DNA from: Phycisphaerales bacterium
GTDB lineage: Bacteria; Planctomycetota; Phycisphaerae; Phycisphaerales; UBA1924
Assembly: GCA_029260395.1 (NCBI GenBank)
Contig: JAJDDJ010000013.1
Location: 248,001-312,000, forward strand
Reading direction: 5' to 3'
Length of the DNA: 64,000 nucleotides
Shown: positions 34,724 to 43,986 of the stretch, piece by piece
Layout of the letters: each line of letters opens with the position of its first letter
How positions within the stretch are numbered: position 1 is the stretch's first letter
Translations under genes and position numbers: made by a program
Notes under the pieces: model-generated
Told to the model about the DNA's origin: nothing
Databases searched by the model: none
Seen by the model: only the letters and a program-made list of their open reading frames with translations

Positions 34724-36538
34724 TCAGACGTCTTTAGGGACGTAAGTGCTCTTGACGTTCAGCTCGGCGAGTTGTTCGTCCGAGACCGCGTTGGGGGCCT
34801 GGCTCATGAGGTCCGCGCCATTGAGCGTCTTGGGGAACGCGATCACGTCGCGGATGTTGTCGGTGCCGGTGAGCTGCATGACGAGGCGGTCGAGGCCGAA
34901 CGCGACCCCGCCGTGCGGCGGGGCGCCAAAGCGAAGGGCATCGAGCAGGAAGCTGAACTTGTCCTTGGCCTCGGTCTCGCTCATCCCCAGCAACTTGAAA
35001 ACGCGGGCCTGCACATCGCGCTGGTGGATACGGATCGACCCGCCGCCTACTTCCGACCCGTTGCACACGAGGTCGTAGCCCGCCGAGACGATGCCCTCGA
35101 TCGCGTCCACGTCGTCGTCCTTGGCGGCAAGAAACGCCTCGAGCTGGTCCGGATTCGGCGCGGTGAACGGGTGGTGCAGGCTGTAGTAGCGGTTGGTGGC
35201 CTCGTCGTGCTCGAACATTGGGAAGTCGATGACCCAGAGGAAGTCCCACTTGGTTTCGTCGATCAGCCCGATGTCCGCTCCCAACTTGAGTCGGAGTTCA
35301 CCCAGCGCCTTGGTGCAGACCGCGTAGGAGTCCGCGCCGAACAGAATCTGGTCGCCCGCCTCGCAGCCGAGTCGCTCGATGAGGTCGTCCGCGATCGGCC
35401 CGACGAACTTGGCGATGCCCGCTTCGAGCGTGAGCTTGCCGTCGGCCTCGGCGACCTTGGTAGTGGGAATGCCGCCCGCGCCGAACTGCTTGACGAACTC
35501 CGAGTAGCCATCGGTGATCTTGCGTGTGAGCTCGGTGGTGCCCTGAGGCACGCGGATGGCCTTGACCACGCCCCGGCGTTTGGCGAGCGCATCGGTAAAG
35601 ACCTTGAACTCGGTCTTGGCGGCGAGATCGCTCACGTCGACCAGCTCGAGCCCGAACCTGCGGTCGGGCCGGTCGATGCCGTAGCGGTCCATGCACTCGC
35701 GGTAAGTCACGCGGTCGAGCGTGGGCATGTTGACGCCGAGGACTTTGTCCCACAGTGTGCGCGCAAAGCCCTCCATCATCGAGATCACATCGTCGCGGTC
35801 AACGAAGCTCATCTCAAGATCGATCTGGCTGAACTCGGCCTGGCGATCGGCGCGGGGGTCCTCGTCGCGGAAGCACCTGCAGATCTGCATGTACCGCTCG
35901 GCGCCGGCGATCATCAGGATCTGCTTGAAGATCTGCGGGCTCTGCGGCAGCGCGTACCACTGGCCGGGCTGCACCCGGCTGGGCACGACGAAGTCGCGCG
36001 CACCCTCGGGCGTTGATCGGCACAGATAAGGCGTCTCGACCTCGATGAAGCCCTGCTCGTCGAAGTAATCGCGCGCGATCTTGGCGATGCGGTGCCTCGT
36101 CCGCAGGAAGTTCTGCATCTTGGGCCGGCGCAGATCAAGGTAGCGGTGCTTGAGACGAAGCTCCTCGCCGGGCAGGTTGTCCTCATCGCTCGGCGAGAAC
36201 GGCGGCACGTCGGACTTGGCGACAACCTCGAGGTCGCTGACCACGACCTCGATCTCGCCCGTCGCGAGCTTGGGGTTGCCCCCGCCTGCGCGCACGCGAA
36301 CGGTTCCCTTGGCGGCGATCACGTCCTCGCCGCGGAGCTTGGAAGCGGTCTCGACAAGATCACCCGAGACGCTGTCCTTCTCGAAGACGAACTGAGTGAG
36401 CCCGTCGCGGTCGCGGACGTCGATGAAGACGAGCCCCTGGCCGTGGTCGCGGAAGGCGTTGACCCATCCTGTGAGGACGACATCTTGGCCAACGTGCTGG
36501 CTGCGGAGCTGCCCGCATGTGTGGGTGCGTTTGAGCAT
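34724..36538 (-). CDS. aspS: Aspartyl-tRNA synthetase, bacterial type
   Basis: About 604 residues from ATG 36538, class IIb. OB-fold anticodon domain first (LTGWVNAFRDHGQGLVFIDV), motif 2 in ICRCFRDEDPRADRQAEFSQ, the GAD insertion, and motif 3 in GGVAFGLDRLVMQL. Length and GAD domain mark the bacterial rather than the archaeal/eukaryal type. Position 32 is His, as at H31 in Pseudomonas AspRS, where it helps relax anticodon discrimination; Leu is found in the strict E. coli enzyme. The enzyme may therefore also charge tRNA-Asn. The frame is open upstream to 36688 but the family start is MLKRTHTCGQL. Divergent from gltA. Confidence 0.95.
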   Translation of the reverse strand: MLKRTHTCGQLRSQHVGQDVVLTGWVNAFRDHGQGLVFIDVRDRDGLTQFVFEKDSVSGDLVETASKLRGEDVIAAKGTVRVRAGGGNPKLATGEIEVVVSDLEVVAKSDVPPFSPSDEDNLPGEELRLKHRYLDLRRPKMQNFLRTRHRIAKIARDYFDEQGFIEVETPYLCRSTPEGARDFVVPSRVQPGQWYALPQSPQIFKQILMIAGAERYMQICRCFRDEDPRADRQAEFSQIDLEMSFVDRDDVISMMEGFARTLWDKVLGVNMPTLDRVTYRECMDRYGIDRPDRRFGLELVDVSDLAAKTEFKVFTDALAKRRGVVKAIRVPQGTTELTRKITDGYSEFVKQFGAGGIPTTKVAEADGKLTLEAGIAKFVGPIADDLIERLGCEAGDQILFGADSYAVCTKALGELRLKLGADIGLIDETKWDFLWVIDFPMFEHDEATNRYYSLHHPFTAPNPDQLEAFLAAKDDDVDAIEGIVSAGYDLVCNGSEVGGGSIRIHQRDVQARVFKLLGMSETEAKDKFSFLLDALRFGAPPHGGVAFGLDRLVMQLTGTDNIRDVIAFPKTLNGADLMSQAPNAVSDEQLAELNVKSTYVPKDV

Positions 36539-36702
36539 GGGGGATCGCTTCCAAATGGCTGGCCCCGCATCAAACGCCGATGGCCGCCGGTCAGGGCGGC
36601 TCGGGGCGGGGGCCACGAGTCTATGCGCGGGCGTGCGAGAAGCGATCGTCGCTGGCCCCCTACCATCTTCGCAACGACTCTGAAGCACCCACCCGACGAT
36701 AG

Positions 36703-36708
36703 AGGAGG
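36703..36708 (+). promoter_or_regulatory. Consensus ribosome binding site deciding the citrate synthase start
   Basis: AGGAGG lies seven bases before ATG 36716. It settles the start against an open frame that runs back to 36092 inside aspS. Confidence 0.85.
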
Positions 36709-36715
36709 CTCCCCC

Positions 36716-37858
36716 ATGTCTGCAGCAAACACCAAGGCCGGGCTCGAAGGCGTGATCGCTGGCAGCACGGATATCTGCTCAGTCGAGCAGGGCGCCCTGA
36801 TCTACCGGGGGTACGAGATCGACGACCTGGCCCGCAACGCGACGTTCGAGGGGGTCGCGTTTCTGCTGCTTGTCGGCCACAAGCCCTCGGCAGTAGAACT
36901 CAAGGCGTTCGACAGCGAGCTAAAGGCCAACCGAGCGCTGCCCAAGGAGGTCTGCGACTTCCTGAAGATCACGCCGCCGATGCTCAAGAGCGGCTCAGCG
37001 GTGCCGATGGACATTCTGCGAACCGCCGTGAGCATGCTCGGCAACCTCGACCCGCAGTGCCAGGACAACAGTCCCGAGGCCGAGCGGGCCAAGGCCAAGC
37101 GGCTGACCGCCCAGATTCCGACCGTGATCGGGCACATGCAGAACGCTCTGGAGGGCAAGGCGGCGGTTGCGCCCGATGCCTCTCTGAGCCACGCGGCCAA
37201 CCTGCTCTGGATGATGACGGGCGTTAAGCCCACCGCCAAGGCCGCCCGCGTGATGGACGTGAGCCTGATTCTCTACGCCGAGCATGACTATAACGCGAGC
37301 ACGTTCAGCGCCCGCGTCATCTGCGCGACGCTCAGCGACTTGCACAGCGCGGTGACCGGCGCAATCGGGGCGCTCAAGGGGCCGCTGCACGGCGGCGCCA
37401 ACGAGGCCGCGATGGACATGCTCAAGGAGATCACGGTCGCGCACAAGGCGGGTACATCGGTCGAGGACTGGATGCTCCAGGCGTTCGCCGACAAGCGCAA
37501 GCTGATGGGCTTTGGCCACAGGGTCTACAAGAATGGCGACCACCGCGCGGGCATCCTGCATGCTTTGGGCCGCGAACTCGCCGAGCAGAAAGGCCCCGAG
37601 TGGGTCGAGCTCTTTGACCTGGGCGAGCGGGTCCAGAAGATCATGCTCGACGACAAGCAGATACACCCCAACGTGGACTTCCCCTGCGGTATGACGTATT
37701 TCACGATGGACATCCCCGTGCCGCAGTACACGCCGATCTTCGTGGCATCACGCATCACTGGCTGGGCTGCCCACGTCATGGAGCAGCACGCCCACAACCG
37801 CCTGATCCGTCCGGTCTCGGAGTACACCGGGCCTGCGCTGAGCGGGTGGAACAGCTAA
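36716..37858 (+). CDS. Citrate/2-methylcitrate synthase
   Basis: 380 residues, type I. GALIYRGYEIDDLA is the characteristic N-terminal block. Catalytic residues are visible: His in GPLHGGANEAAMDML, His in MGFGHRVYKNGDHR and Asp in NVDFPCGMTY. The short length and these blocks fit the CitZ/CitA/PrpC clade, in which citrate and 2-methylcitrate synthases cannot be separated by eye. It would feed either the TCA cycle or, with the prpD and prpB genes of this window, the methylcitrate cycle. Monocistronic: consensus ribosome binding site in front, terminator behind. Confidence 0.93.
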   Translation: MSAANTKAGLEGVIAGSTDICSVEQGALIYRGYEIDDLARNATFEGVAFLLLVGHKPSAVELKAFDSELKANRALPKEVCDFLKITPPMLKSGSAVPMDILRTAVSMLGNLDPQCQDNSPEAERAKAKRLTAQIPTVIGHMQNALEGKAAVAPDASLSHAANLLWMMTGVKPTAKAARVMDVSLILYAEHDYNASTFSARVICATLSDLHSAVTGAIGALKGPLHGGANEAAMDMLKEITVAHKAGTSVEDWMLQAFADKRKLMGFGHRVYKNGDHRAGILHALGRELAEQKGPEWVELFDLGERVQKIMLDDKQIHPNVDFPCGMTYFTMDIPVPQYTPIFVASRITGWAAHVMEQHAHNRLIRPVSEYTGPALSGWNS

Positions 37859-37886
37859 GCCGCCGACCGACATTTCAGCACGCTCG

Positions 37887-37910
37887 CACGCCCAGATGAG
37901 GCGTGTTTTT
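37887..37910 (+). terminator. Rho-independent terminator after citrate synthase
   Basis: CACGCC, 7-base loop, GGCGTG, then TTTTT. Begins 28 bases after the stop codon. Confidence 0.82.
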
Positions 37911-37931
37911 ATGCGCGCTCCGCGAGGCGCG

Positions 37932-37960
37932 AAAAAACAACCCCCGCGTGAGCGAGGGTT
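37932..37960 (-). terminator. Rho-independent terminator for the LEPR-XLL VCBS gene
   Basis: On the minus strand AACCCTCG, loop, CGGGGGTT, then GTTTTTT. Stem of 8 pairs including one G-U; it lies about 30 bases after the stop of the VCBS-repeat gene. Confidence 0.85.
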
Positions 37961-37991
37961 GCGGAGGGATTGTCTGAGAAGTAAGGGCGGG

Positions 37992-40391
37992 TCAGCGTGC
38001 GACGGCAGTCTCGCTGAGGTTGAACGCCCGCCAGAATGTGGACGCGGAGAACGCGAAGGAAGTCACGTCGCCTTCGATCGCGGTGCCGAAGATGTAGATC
38101 GTGCCGTCCCGTCCAGCCTCGGCGGCAAGCGGTCCGATCGATAGCGGCACGGCATCCGACGTAACGTCCGTTAGGTTGGTCGAGACCCATGCGTTAGACG
38201 CGGGAGACCACCAGACGGTGATCAGATCGCCCGAGCCGTCGAGCCCGACAATGTTCTGTCCAGACCACGGCGTGACGAACGCGGTGAGCGTGGAGCCGAC
38301 GAGCGACGGAGCCGTGTCGCCGAGCACGGTGCTCAGGTTGTCGTTGCGCCACAACCCGCCGAAGCCGGGCCGCCACCAGGTGACGATCAGGTCGCCGTTG
38401 GTATCCGTGCCAGCAAGGTTGACGGCTCCCCATGGCTGAACGAAGACAGCGAGGTTGCCCACGATCGCGGGAGCCGAGCTGACCGCGGTAATGTCATTGG
38501 AAGTGAATGTGCCGCCAAGGGCTCCCGAGGTCCAGACCGTGAAGATCCGGCCGTCGGCGTCGAGCCCGGCGATGTGGATCGAGTTCCAAGGCGTGACGTA
38601 GCTGACGATCGGGCTCACGAAGGTCGGCGTGCCGAACTCTGACCCGGTCAGGTCGTTAGTCGAAAGATTGCGGGCGAACCAGAAAAACTCGCCGAGGTCG
38701 TCGGTCGTGCCGTTCTGCTCGAAGAGGATGATCTCGCCGCTGGCTCGGAACGCGAAGATGCGGGCCAAGCCGTCGACACCGACGACCGGTACGACGTTGG
38801 TGAACGGACCGCCCACGCGGGTCTCGTCGGCGAGGTCCCGCTCGGTGAAGAAATTGCCGTTGTCGCGGTAGAGGATGAGCCCGGTCGCCGAAGGCGCGAC
38901 CGCGTAGCCCCGCCCGTCCTTGGTATCAACGAACGATTTTGCGGCCGCGGAGATCGGGCCTCCTGTGCTCTCGGCACGGATGTCCGCTACCTGGAAACCA
39001 GTGAACTGGTTGCCGATAAACGCAAGCGGATTACCTACGGTGTTGCGAACGGTGACCTGCGGGTTAACGCCCGCGCGGATCGCCGAGGAGAGGGTGGCAC
39101 CCGGGGTCACGTTGACCTCGACGACTCCGTTCACGATCGAGAGGTCTTGGAAGATCAGGATGTCGTCGCTGATCGACGTTCCGACGATCTCGTCGCGCCC
39201 GTCAAGGTCGTAATCGATTAGCGCGATGGCATCGATATCCACAGAGAGAGTCTGGATGGCCGCGGAAGCGAACCGGCCAAAGCCCTGGTTTTCGAAGACG
39301 ATGATGGCCTCGTCAGCACCGATGACGACATCGAGGTCGCCATCGCGGTCGAGGTCGGAGATCTTGATGTCATTGCCGCCGTTGACCGAACCGAGCGAGA
39401 AAATCTGAATCGAGAACCCGCCGCGATCCGCTGTGAGAACGGCGAATTCGGCCTCTGTCTCGGCGACGACCACGATGTCGTACCGTCCATCGCCCGAAAC
39501 ATCGCCCTGCGCGATCGCCGAGGGAGCCCAGGGAAGATCGACGAACGACGACACGAAGAAGCCCTGTGTGAAGTTGGGCCCGATCGGGTTGTTGACCGGA
39601 TCGGGGAAGTTCTCTCTCAGAATCGCGACCACGCCTCGATCCTGTTGATCGAGGTCCTGCGTCGCGAGGATGAGGTTGACCTCGTTGATGTCCTCGTCGA
39701 AGACAACGTCGAAATCACGCCCCTCAAGCCTCAGGTTGAGCCCATCGAACCGCACGCCGAAATCACCCTCGATCAAGGGCGGGTTGGCGGGGTTGGCAAT
39801 GTTGAGATTCCCGTCAAACTCGCCCTCGCCCTCGTTGGCGAGCAGCCCCACTCCCACCTCTGAGATGCCGAAGATATCCCAGTCACCATCGGGGCCGACA
39901 TCGACCGTGGCCGCGGCCAAGAACGGCCCGTCCACGGGCAGCGCGACCGCGCCGGTGTTGCCAGCGCGGCGCATGCGGCCAGCACCGTCGGCAAGGAATG
40001 AATTGACGACGCCGGTTCCGGTGACGACTACCAGGTCGGTGAACCCGTCCTGGTTGAAGTCCTCGCTCGTCATCCCGATCGGTCGATCGGTCGTGAAGAG
40101 CGAGGTACGACGACGGAAAGTCGAGCCGGCATCGCCGAACAGCACCGTCACGACGTTGCGGTCGTTGTGCGCGACGGCGATGTCGCCGAACCCGTCGCGG
40201 TCGAAGTCCGCGGAGAGCACATTCACGCCGCTCTCGACGGTCGTGATCGACTCGGTCGGTGCAAACTGCACCGAGAGCAACTGGCGCTGTTCCAGAGCCT
40301 CTAACTCGAGAGCCAGAGGCTGACCGGCGGTGCGGATCAGGTTCGTACCACTTGTGCGAAGGGGGAACATCCCCATACTTAGCGCCTCCAT
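37992..40391 (-). CDS. Large VCBS/FG-GAP repeat protein with LEPR-XLL-like N-terminus
   Basis: 799 residues. Residues 30-40 read LEALEQRQLLS, a variant of the LEPR-XLL box found near the N-terminus of large exported planctomycete proteins. Residues about 50-430 contain degenerate FG-GAP/VCBS blades with calcium-type loops (SADFDRDGFGDIAV, SEDFNQDGFTDLVV, GDVSGDGRYDIVV, ISDLDRDGDLDVVIG, IDYDLDGRDEIVG), likely a beta-propeller. Residues about 590-790 hold four repeats of about 45 residues of the pattern FVxPWxxxNIxGxDxxGDLIxxWWxP. Predicted to be surface exposed; ligand unknown. ATGs at 40391, 40376 and 40370 are possible starts. Confidence 0.87.
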   Translation of the reverse strand: MEALSMGMFPLRTSGTNLIRTAGQPLALELEALEQRQLLSVQFAPTESITTVESGVNVLSADFDRDGFGDIAVAHNDRNVVTVLFGDAGSTFRRRTSLFTTDRPIGMTSEDFNQDGFTDLVVVTGTGVVNSFLADGAGRMRRAGNTGAVALPVDGPFLAAATVDVGPDGDWDIFGISEVGVGLLANEGEGEFDGNLNIANPANPPLIEGDFGVRFDGLNLRLEGRDFDVVFDEDINEVNLILATQDLDQQDRGVVAILRENFPDPVNNPIGPNFTQGFFVSSFVDLPWAPSAIAQGDVSGDGRYDIVVVAETEAEFAVLTADRGGFSIQIFSLGSVNGGNDIKISDLDRDGDLDVVIGADEAIIVFENQGFGRFASAAIQTLSVDIDAIALIDYDLDGRDEIVGTSISDDILIFQDLSIVNGVVEVNVTPGATLSSAIRAGVNPQVTVRNTVGNPLAFIGNQFTGFQVADIRAESTGGPISAAAKSFVDTKDGRGYAVAPSATGLILYRDNGNFFTERDLADETRVGGPFTNVVPVVGVDGLARIFAFRASGEIILFEQNGTTDDLGEFFWFARNLSTNDLTGSEFGTPTFVSPIVSYVTPWNSIHIAGLDADGRIFTVWTSGALGGTFTSNDITAVSSAPAIVGNLAVFVQPWGAVNLAGTDTNGDLIVTWWRPGFGGLWRNDNLSTVLGDTAPSLVGSTLTAFVTPWSGQNIVGLDGSGDLITVWWSPASNAWVSTNLTDVTSDAVPLSIGPLAAEAGRDGTIYIFGTAIEGDVTSFAFSASTFWRAFNLSETAVAR

Positions 40392-40506
40392 ACTGGCTCT
40401 TGGCTGGGTCGGCCAACGTCGTTCGTCGGCTCAACGGGACGCTCGGCACCTGGTAGGGCGTCGCGAACGTTTCAGGCGGGATCCCGCCGGGGCGGGACAA
40501 CTGAGT

Positions 40507-42282
40507 CTACGCACTTCCTGCGGAGAGGGTTTCTTGAAGCTGTTCAGGTCCGCCCTGACCACGCGTCAGGCCACTATACAACCCCTGTGCCTCCCTGACA
40601 TGCTCAGGGTAGCTAACCAGCGTCGACGCTGCATGAACTTCGCTCGCCGAGGGCAGTTGGACCTCGCCGACCGCGATCTTTCTGATGGCTTCGGCAAGGT
40701 CCTCGGGCGAGCCACCGGGGGCCATAAGCCCGTTGCCCAGAGGGTGCTCGGGCGAATCGCCCGGCTCGACCACCCACTCGGGGGGACCGCCCAGTCGCGA
40801 CGAGATCACGAACTTGCCCGCATGCAGATGCTCGAGCAGCACCAGCGGCGAATTCTCGAACCACACGTGGCTGAGCACGCCTACGTCGTAGTCGCCGCCC
40901 GATGCCACCAGCATGACCTGGTCGTAGCCGCCCACGAAGCTGACCTCCGGGAACCGGCTGAGCATCTTGCGGAAGTGCCAGTCGTAACCTCCGGCCCGCA
41001 TCAGGAACTGGCACCTCTGGCGTATGGACTGATCGAGCAGTTCGATCGCCTCGGCGAGGATGCGGAAGCCCTTGTTGTTCCTCGTCGTGCCAAAGAACGC
41101 GATCCGCACCGGACGGCCCGAGGTCTCGGCTTTCCATGGCCGGCGCTTGTAATAGGGCGATCGACGAACCTTGCGATTAATCTGGTCGAAGTGTGGCAAG
41201 CCCAACCGGAGGTGATGGCCGCGTTCGGGATCGAGGCCCATCGTCTCATGGACCTGCAGCATGAACCGGCTGGGTGGCGTGATGAGACTCGCGGTATTTA
41301 GCGCTTCGATGCCCGCTTGCCGCCGACCGCCGTAGTCCTCATTGAGCACTTTCAAGTGGACATCGCGGGCCGAAAGCATCCGCTCGTTGGCGTCGGCGGG
41401 AGCCCGGCCCAGCCTGGGCGGCTCCTCGCCCTTCGTAAGCCACAGCCCAAACTCATTCTCGCCGTTGTCCTCGGGCGACACGCTGAACCCCCGCCACGCC
41501 TGAGGATCCGGGCTGATCGAGTTCGGATTGTCGGAAATGTCCTCGTAGACCGCGAGCGGCTCGGCCGCCTCGCCCCGCTTGACCACCTTCTTGGCGGTTC
41601 GGTATGTCTTATCGAGCATGCCGTAGGCCTGCGGCCCGAGCGTACGGATCACGGTCTGCTGCGTCGCCCGCTTGGTGATCGCGGTCTTGGGGTCCGGTGC
41701 CTCGAGGCAGCCCACGCACTTCTGCCCGCCCTCGTAGTCCAGGCACACGTCGCGCTCTTTATGCAGCAAATCCACTTGCGGGCACACGAACCAGTAGTTG
41801 TGAGGTGTGATGACCACCGGTGTGCCCGCCTCGCGAATCTTCGCCACCACATCCAGCCCGAATCCTTCGAGCGAGTGGATGTGCACCACGTCGGCTTTGA
41901 TCGCTTTTAGCCAACCCGCGATCAGTTCAGCCGTCGCAGGGTCGCCCCGCTCCTGGGTCATGTTGCGGAAGTTGGACGACGCCGGCGACAAGTTTGGCGA
42001 GTTGAACAAGTGGTGGCACGTCACGCCTCGCCAGGTCTCGACCTTCTTGACGTGCGGGCTGCGCGGGTGCAGCGTGTAGTCCATGCCCGAACGCAGGTAA
42101 TGCACACGGTGCCCGCTGAGTACCAACCCCGCAGCGAGTTCGGAGGCCGCGAGGTTGTAACCGCTGCCCTCGGCGGCCTGAGCGGCAAGCCTCGCCCACC
42201 CGAACAGCGCCACCGTCATCGGCGCGTCGGTCTTGGGCCACGCGGCAGCCAGGCTTGCTTGCTCATCGCTCGGTGCGTTCAT
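40507..42282 (-). CDS. Glycosyltransferase family 4 protein
   Basis: 591 residues, longer than usual for GT4. The N-terminal domain has GSGYNLAASELAAGLVLSGH (acceptor side) and VVHIHSLEGFGLDVV, then a Cys-rich stretch (FVCPQVDLLHKERDVC and KCVGC) seen in a subset of GT4 proteins where it may bind a metal. An insertion of about 120 residues (210-330) separates the domains. The donor domain shows VRIAFFGTTRNNKGFRILAEA, SFVGGYDQ and the final VWFENSPLVLLEHLHAGK with a donor-binding Glu. Last gene of a three-gene operon; 45 bases follow the GT2 gene. Sugar unknown. Confidence 0.87.
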   Translation of the reverse strand: MNAPSDEQASLAAAWPKTDAPMTVALFGWARLAAQAAEGSGYNLAASELAAGLVLSGHRVHYLRSGMDYTLHPRSPHVKKVETWRGVTCHHLFNSPNLSPASSNFRNMTQERGDPATAELIAGWLKAIKADVVHIHSLEGFGLDVVAKIREAGTPVVITPHNYWFVCPQVDLLHKERDVCLDYEGGQKCVGCLEAPDPKTAITKRATQQTVIRTLGPQAYGMLDKTYRTAKKVVKRGEAAEPLAVYEDISDNPNSISPDPQAWRGFSVSPEDNGENEFGLWLTKGEEPPRLGRAPADANERMLSARDVHLKVLNEDYGGRRQAGIEALNTASLITPPSRFMLQVHETMGLDPERGHHLRLGLPHFDQINRKVRRSPYYKRRPWKAETSGRPVRIAFFGTTRNNKGFRILAEAIELLDQSIRQRCQFLMRAGGYDWHFRKMLSRFPEVSFVGGYDQVMLVASGGDYDVGVLSHVWFENSPLVLLEHLHAGKFVISSRLGGPPEWVVEPGDSPEHPLGNGLMAPGGSPEDLAEAIRKIAVGEVQLPSASEVHAASTLVSYPEHVREAQGLYSGLTRGQGGPEQLQETLSAGSA

Positions 42283-42327
42283 TCGAAAAGGCTCGCCATT
42301 TGGTCTTGCGTGTCAATCAAAGGTGGC

Positions 42328-43986
42328 TCAGCCGTACCGGCTCGTGCGTACAAACGGTCGCAGCGTCACCAAATACCAAACCGAGCGCAAGGACGTTAGC
42401 GTCCAACGGGCCGCAAACCCGAGCCGGGTGCGGATGCCAAAGGGCTCGATCTGGCACTCGCCAGCGCGCCGGCGGTCGATGTGCACGTTCATACCAGATC
42501 GCAGCAGAGGGAAGTCGCAGTCGTTGTCGTACACGATCAGCGCGTGCGGCCCGTCAGCCAGCAGTTCTCGCTGGCGACGGAGCTTGCTCCGCTTGCGGCT
42601 TGAGTAAACCACTCGCTCCGTATCGTCGGCGCCCGATGCGAGCTCAGCATTCGGGATGTCGTTGCGGACGATCTCCAGCCACCGAGGCCGCTGTTCGGAT
42701 CGGCCCGCGGCCGCCTGCGATTTGTCGATCTCAAGCCGAAGCTGCCGGCTCCAATCTAAACACTCAGGACGATTGCAAAGCACCGCGATCTGCTTGTCGG
42801 GGCTCAACAACCCGCGTGAGGCGAGACCCTCGATCAGCGGTTCGAACGGCGGGCTCGGGTCCTGCAACTTGCCCGCCCGTCCCACGCAGAGATCGTCAGC
42901 CGTTCGGCGGATCACCTCGGCGTGCGAAGCTCGCCGGTTGACCATCGCCACCATCGAGTCTTTCAACAGCCCCAGAATCCGTCGTCCCGCGACCCGGCGA
43001 AGTTCGCCCTTGGGCAGCACCTTCTGCATCATCCAGATCAGGTTCCGCTGGGCGTAATACAGCCGGGCAGGGGTCAGCTTGTGGTGCCAGGGCGTATGGA
43101 ACACCACCGCGTCAAGGTTTAGCACCACGCGGTAGCCCTCTTTGGCGAACCGCAGGCACCAGTCGGCGTCATCGCAGTAGATGAAGTAACGCCAGTCCCA
43201 GAAGCCGACCTTCTCGACCGCGCTCCACCTCGCGAGCATCGAGCACGCCGACACGACATCCACTTCTCGCGTGCCGGTGTATTGGTGTGGCCCTCGAACC
43301 CCACCGGTCTTGACGGCCCAAGCCCGGTGGCTCTCTCGCAGCGGGTGCGATTCGCCCGGCTCGTCGCCCATCAGCCCGGAATCGCGGTTGAAGTAGACAG
43401 TCGTCTCGATCGTCGTGTCGCGGTTGTTGATGTCCACCGTGCGCGAGCCGACGAGTCCGATCTCGATGTCACCCTCGGCAACCGAGGTGAGCTGTGCAGC
43501 CGCATCTGCTGGCAGGTCCACATCGTCGTCCACCAGCCATACATAGTCCGGGCGTTCTTCGGCCGGGCCCTTCTGAAGCACTCGGTCGACGAACGCGAAA
43601 CCCGTGTTGAACCCGCCGCACCCTCCGTGGTTGTGCGCGTTGGTCACGACCGTCAGCGAACGGAACCCAAGACGGTTTCGGCCCGCACGATCGTCGGGGA
43701 GCCGGAAGTCGGGTAAGTGTGCGTCGGCCGTAGGGTTGGTCACCAGCCGCTCGGGGCTGAAGGCCTGGCGAAGCTGGTCGGTCGTGCCGTCGGTCGAGGC
43801 GTTGTCGATCACCACCACGTCGAACCGGTCGGTCGGGAAGGTCTGCTGCGAGAGAGCGCGGAGCACCGCCGCAGCCATCTCCCAGCGGTTCCAGGTGACA
43901 ATGAGAATCGCCACGTTGGGCGGCCTGGTCGCGCTCGATCTCGCGACCGCTTGGGGGGCTTTGGTCTGCGGTCCGAGAGCGCTCAT
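42328..43986 (-). CDS. Glycosyltransferase family 2 protein (GlfT2/rhamnosyltransferase-like)
   Basis: 552 residues. VAILIVTWNRWEMAAAVLRAL and VVIDNASTDGTTDQL form the nucleotide-sugar site, VWLVDDDVDLP is the DxD-type box, and WDWRYFIYCDDADWCLRF is the xED-like acceptor/base block characteristic of galactofuranosyl- and rhamnosyltransferases (with Asp in place of Glu). A large C-terminal region (330-552) is family-specific and unassigned. It overlaps the upstream GT4 gene by four bases (43983-43986). Middle gene of a GT4-GT2-GT4 operon. Confidence 0.9.
   Translation of the reverse strand: MSALGPQTKAPQAVARSSATRPPNVAILIVTWNRWEMAAAVLRALSQQTFPTDRFDVVVIDNASTDGTTDQLRQAFSPERLVTNPTADAHLPDFRLPDDRAGRNRLGFRSLTVVTNAHNHGGCGGFNTGFAFVDRVLQKGPAEERPDYVWLVDDDVDLPADAAAQLTSVAEGDIEIGLVGSRTVDINNRDTTIETTVYFNRDSGLMGDEPGESHPLRESHRAWAVKTGGVRGPHQYTGTREVDVVSACSMLARWSAVEKVGFWDWRYFIYCDDADWCLRFAKEGYRVVLNLDAVVFHTPWHHKLTPARLYYAQRNLIWMMQKVLPKGELRRVAGRRILGLLKDSMVAMVNRRASHAEVIRRTADDLCVGRAGKLQDPSPPFEPLIEGLASRGLLSPDKQIAVLCNRPECLDWSRQLRLEIDKSQAAAGRSEQRPRWLEIVRNDIPNAELASGADDTERVVYSSRKRSKLRRQRELLADGPHALIVYDNDCDFPLLRSGMNVHIDRRRAGECQIEPFGIRTRLGFAARWTLTSLRSVWYLVTLRPFVRTSRYG

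Noticed and set aside
34772-36016. 414-codon plus-strand frame antisense to aspS
   Set aside because: Shadow of aspS, no recognisable domain, no ribosome binding site.
42255-42941. 228-codon plus-strand frame
   Set aside because: Antisense to the GT2 gene; Arg/Ser/Pro composition typical of a GC-rich shadow frame.
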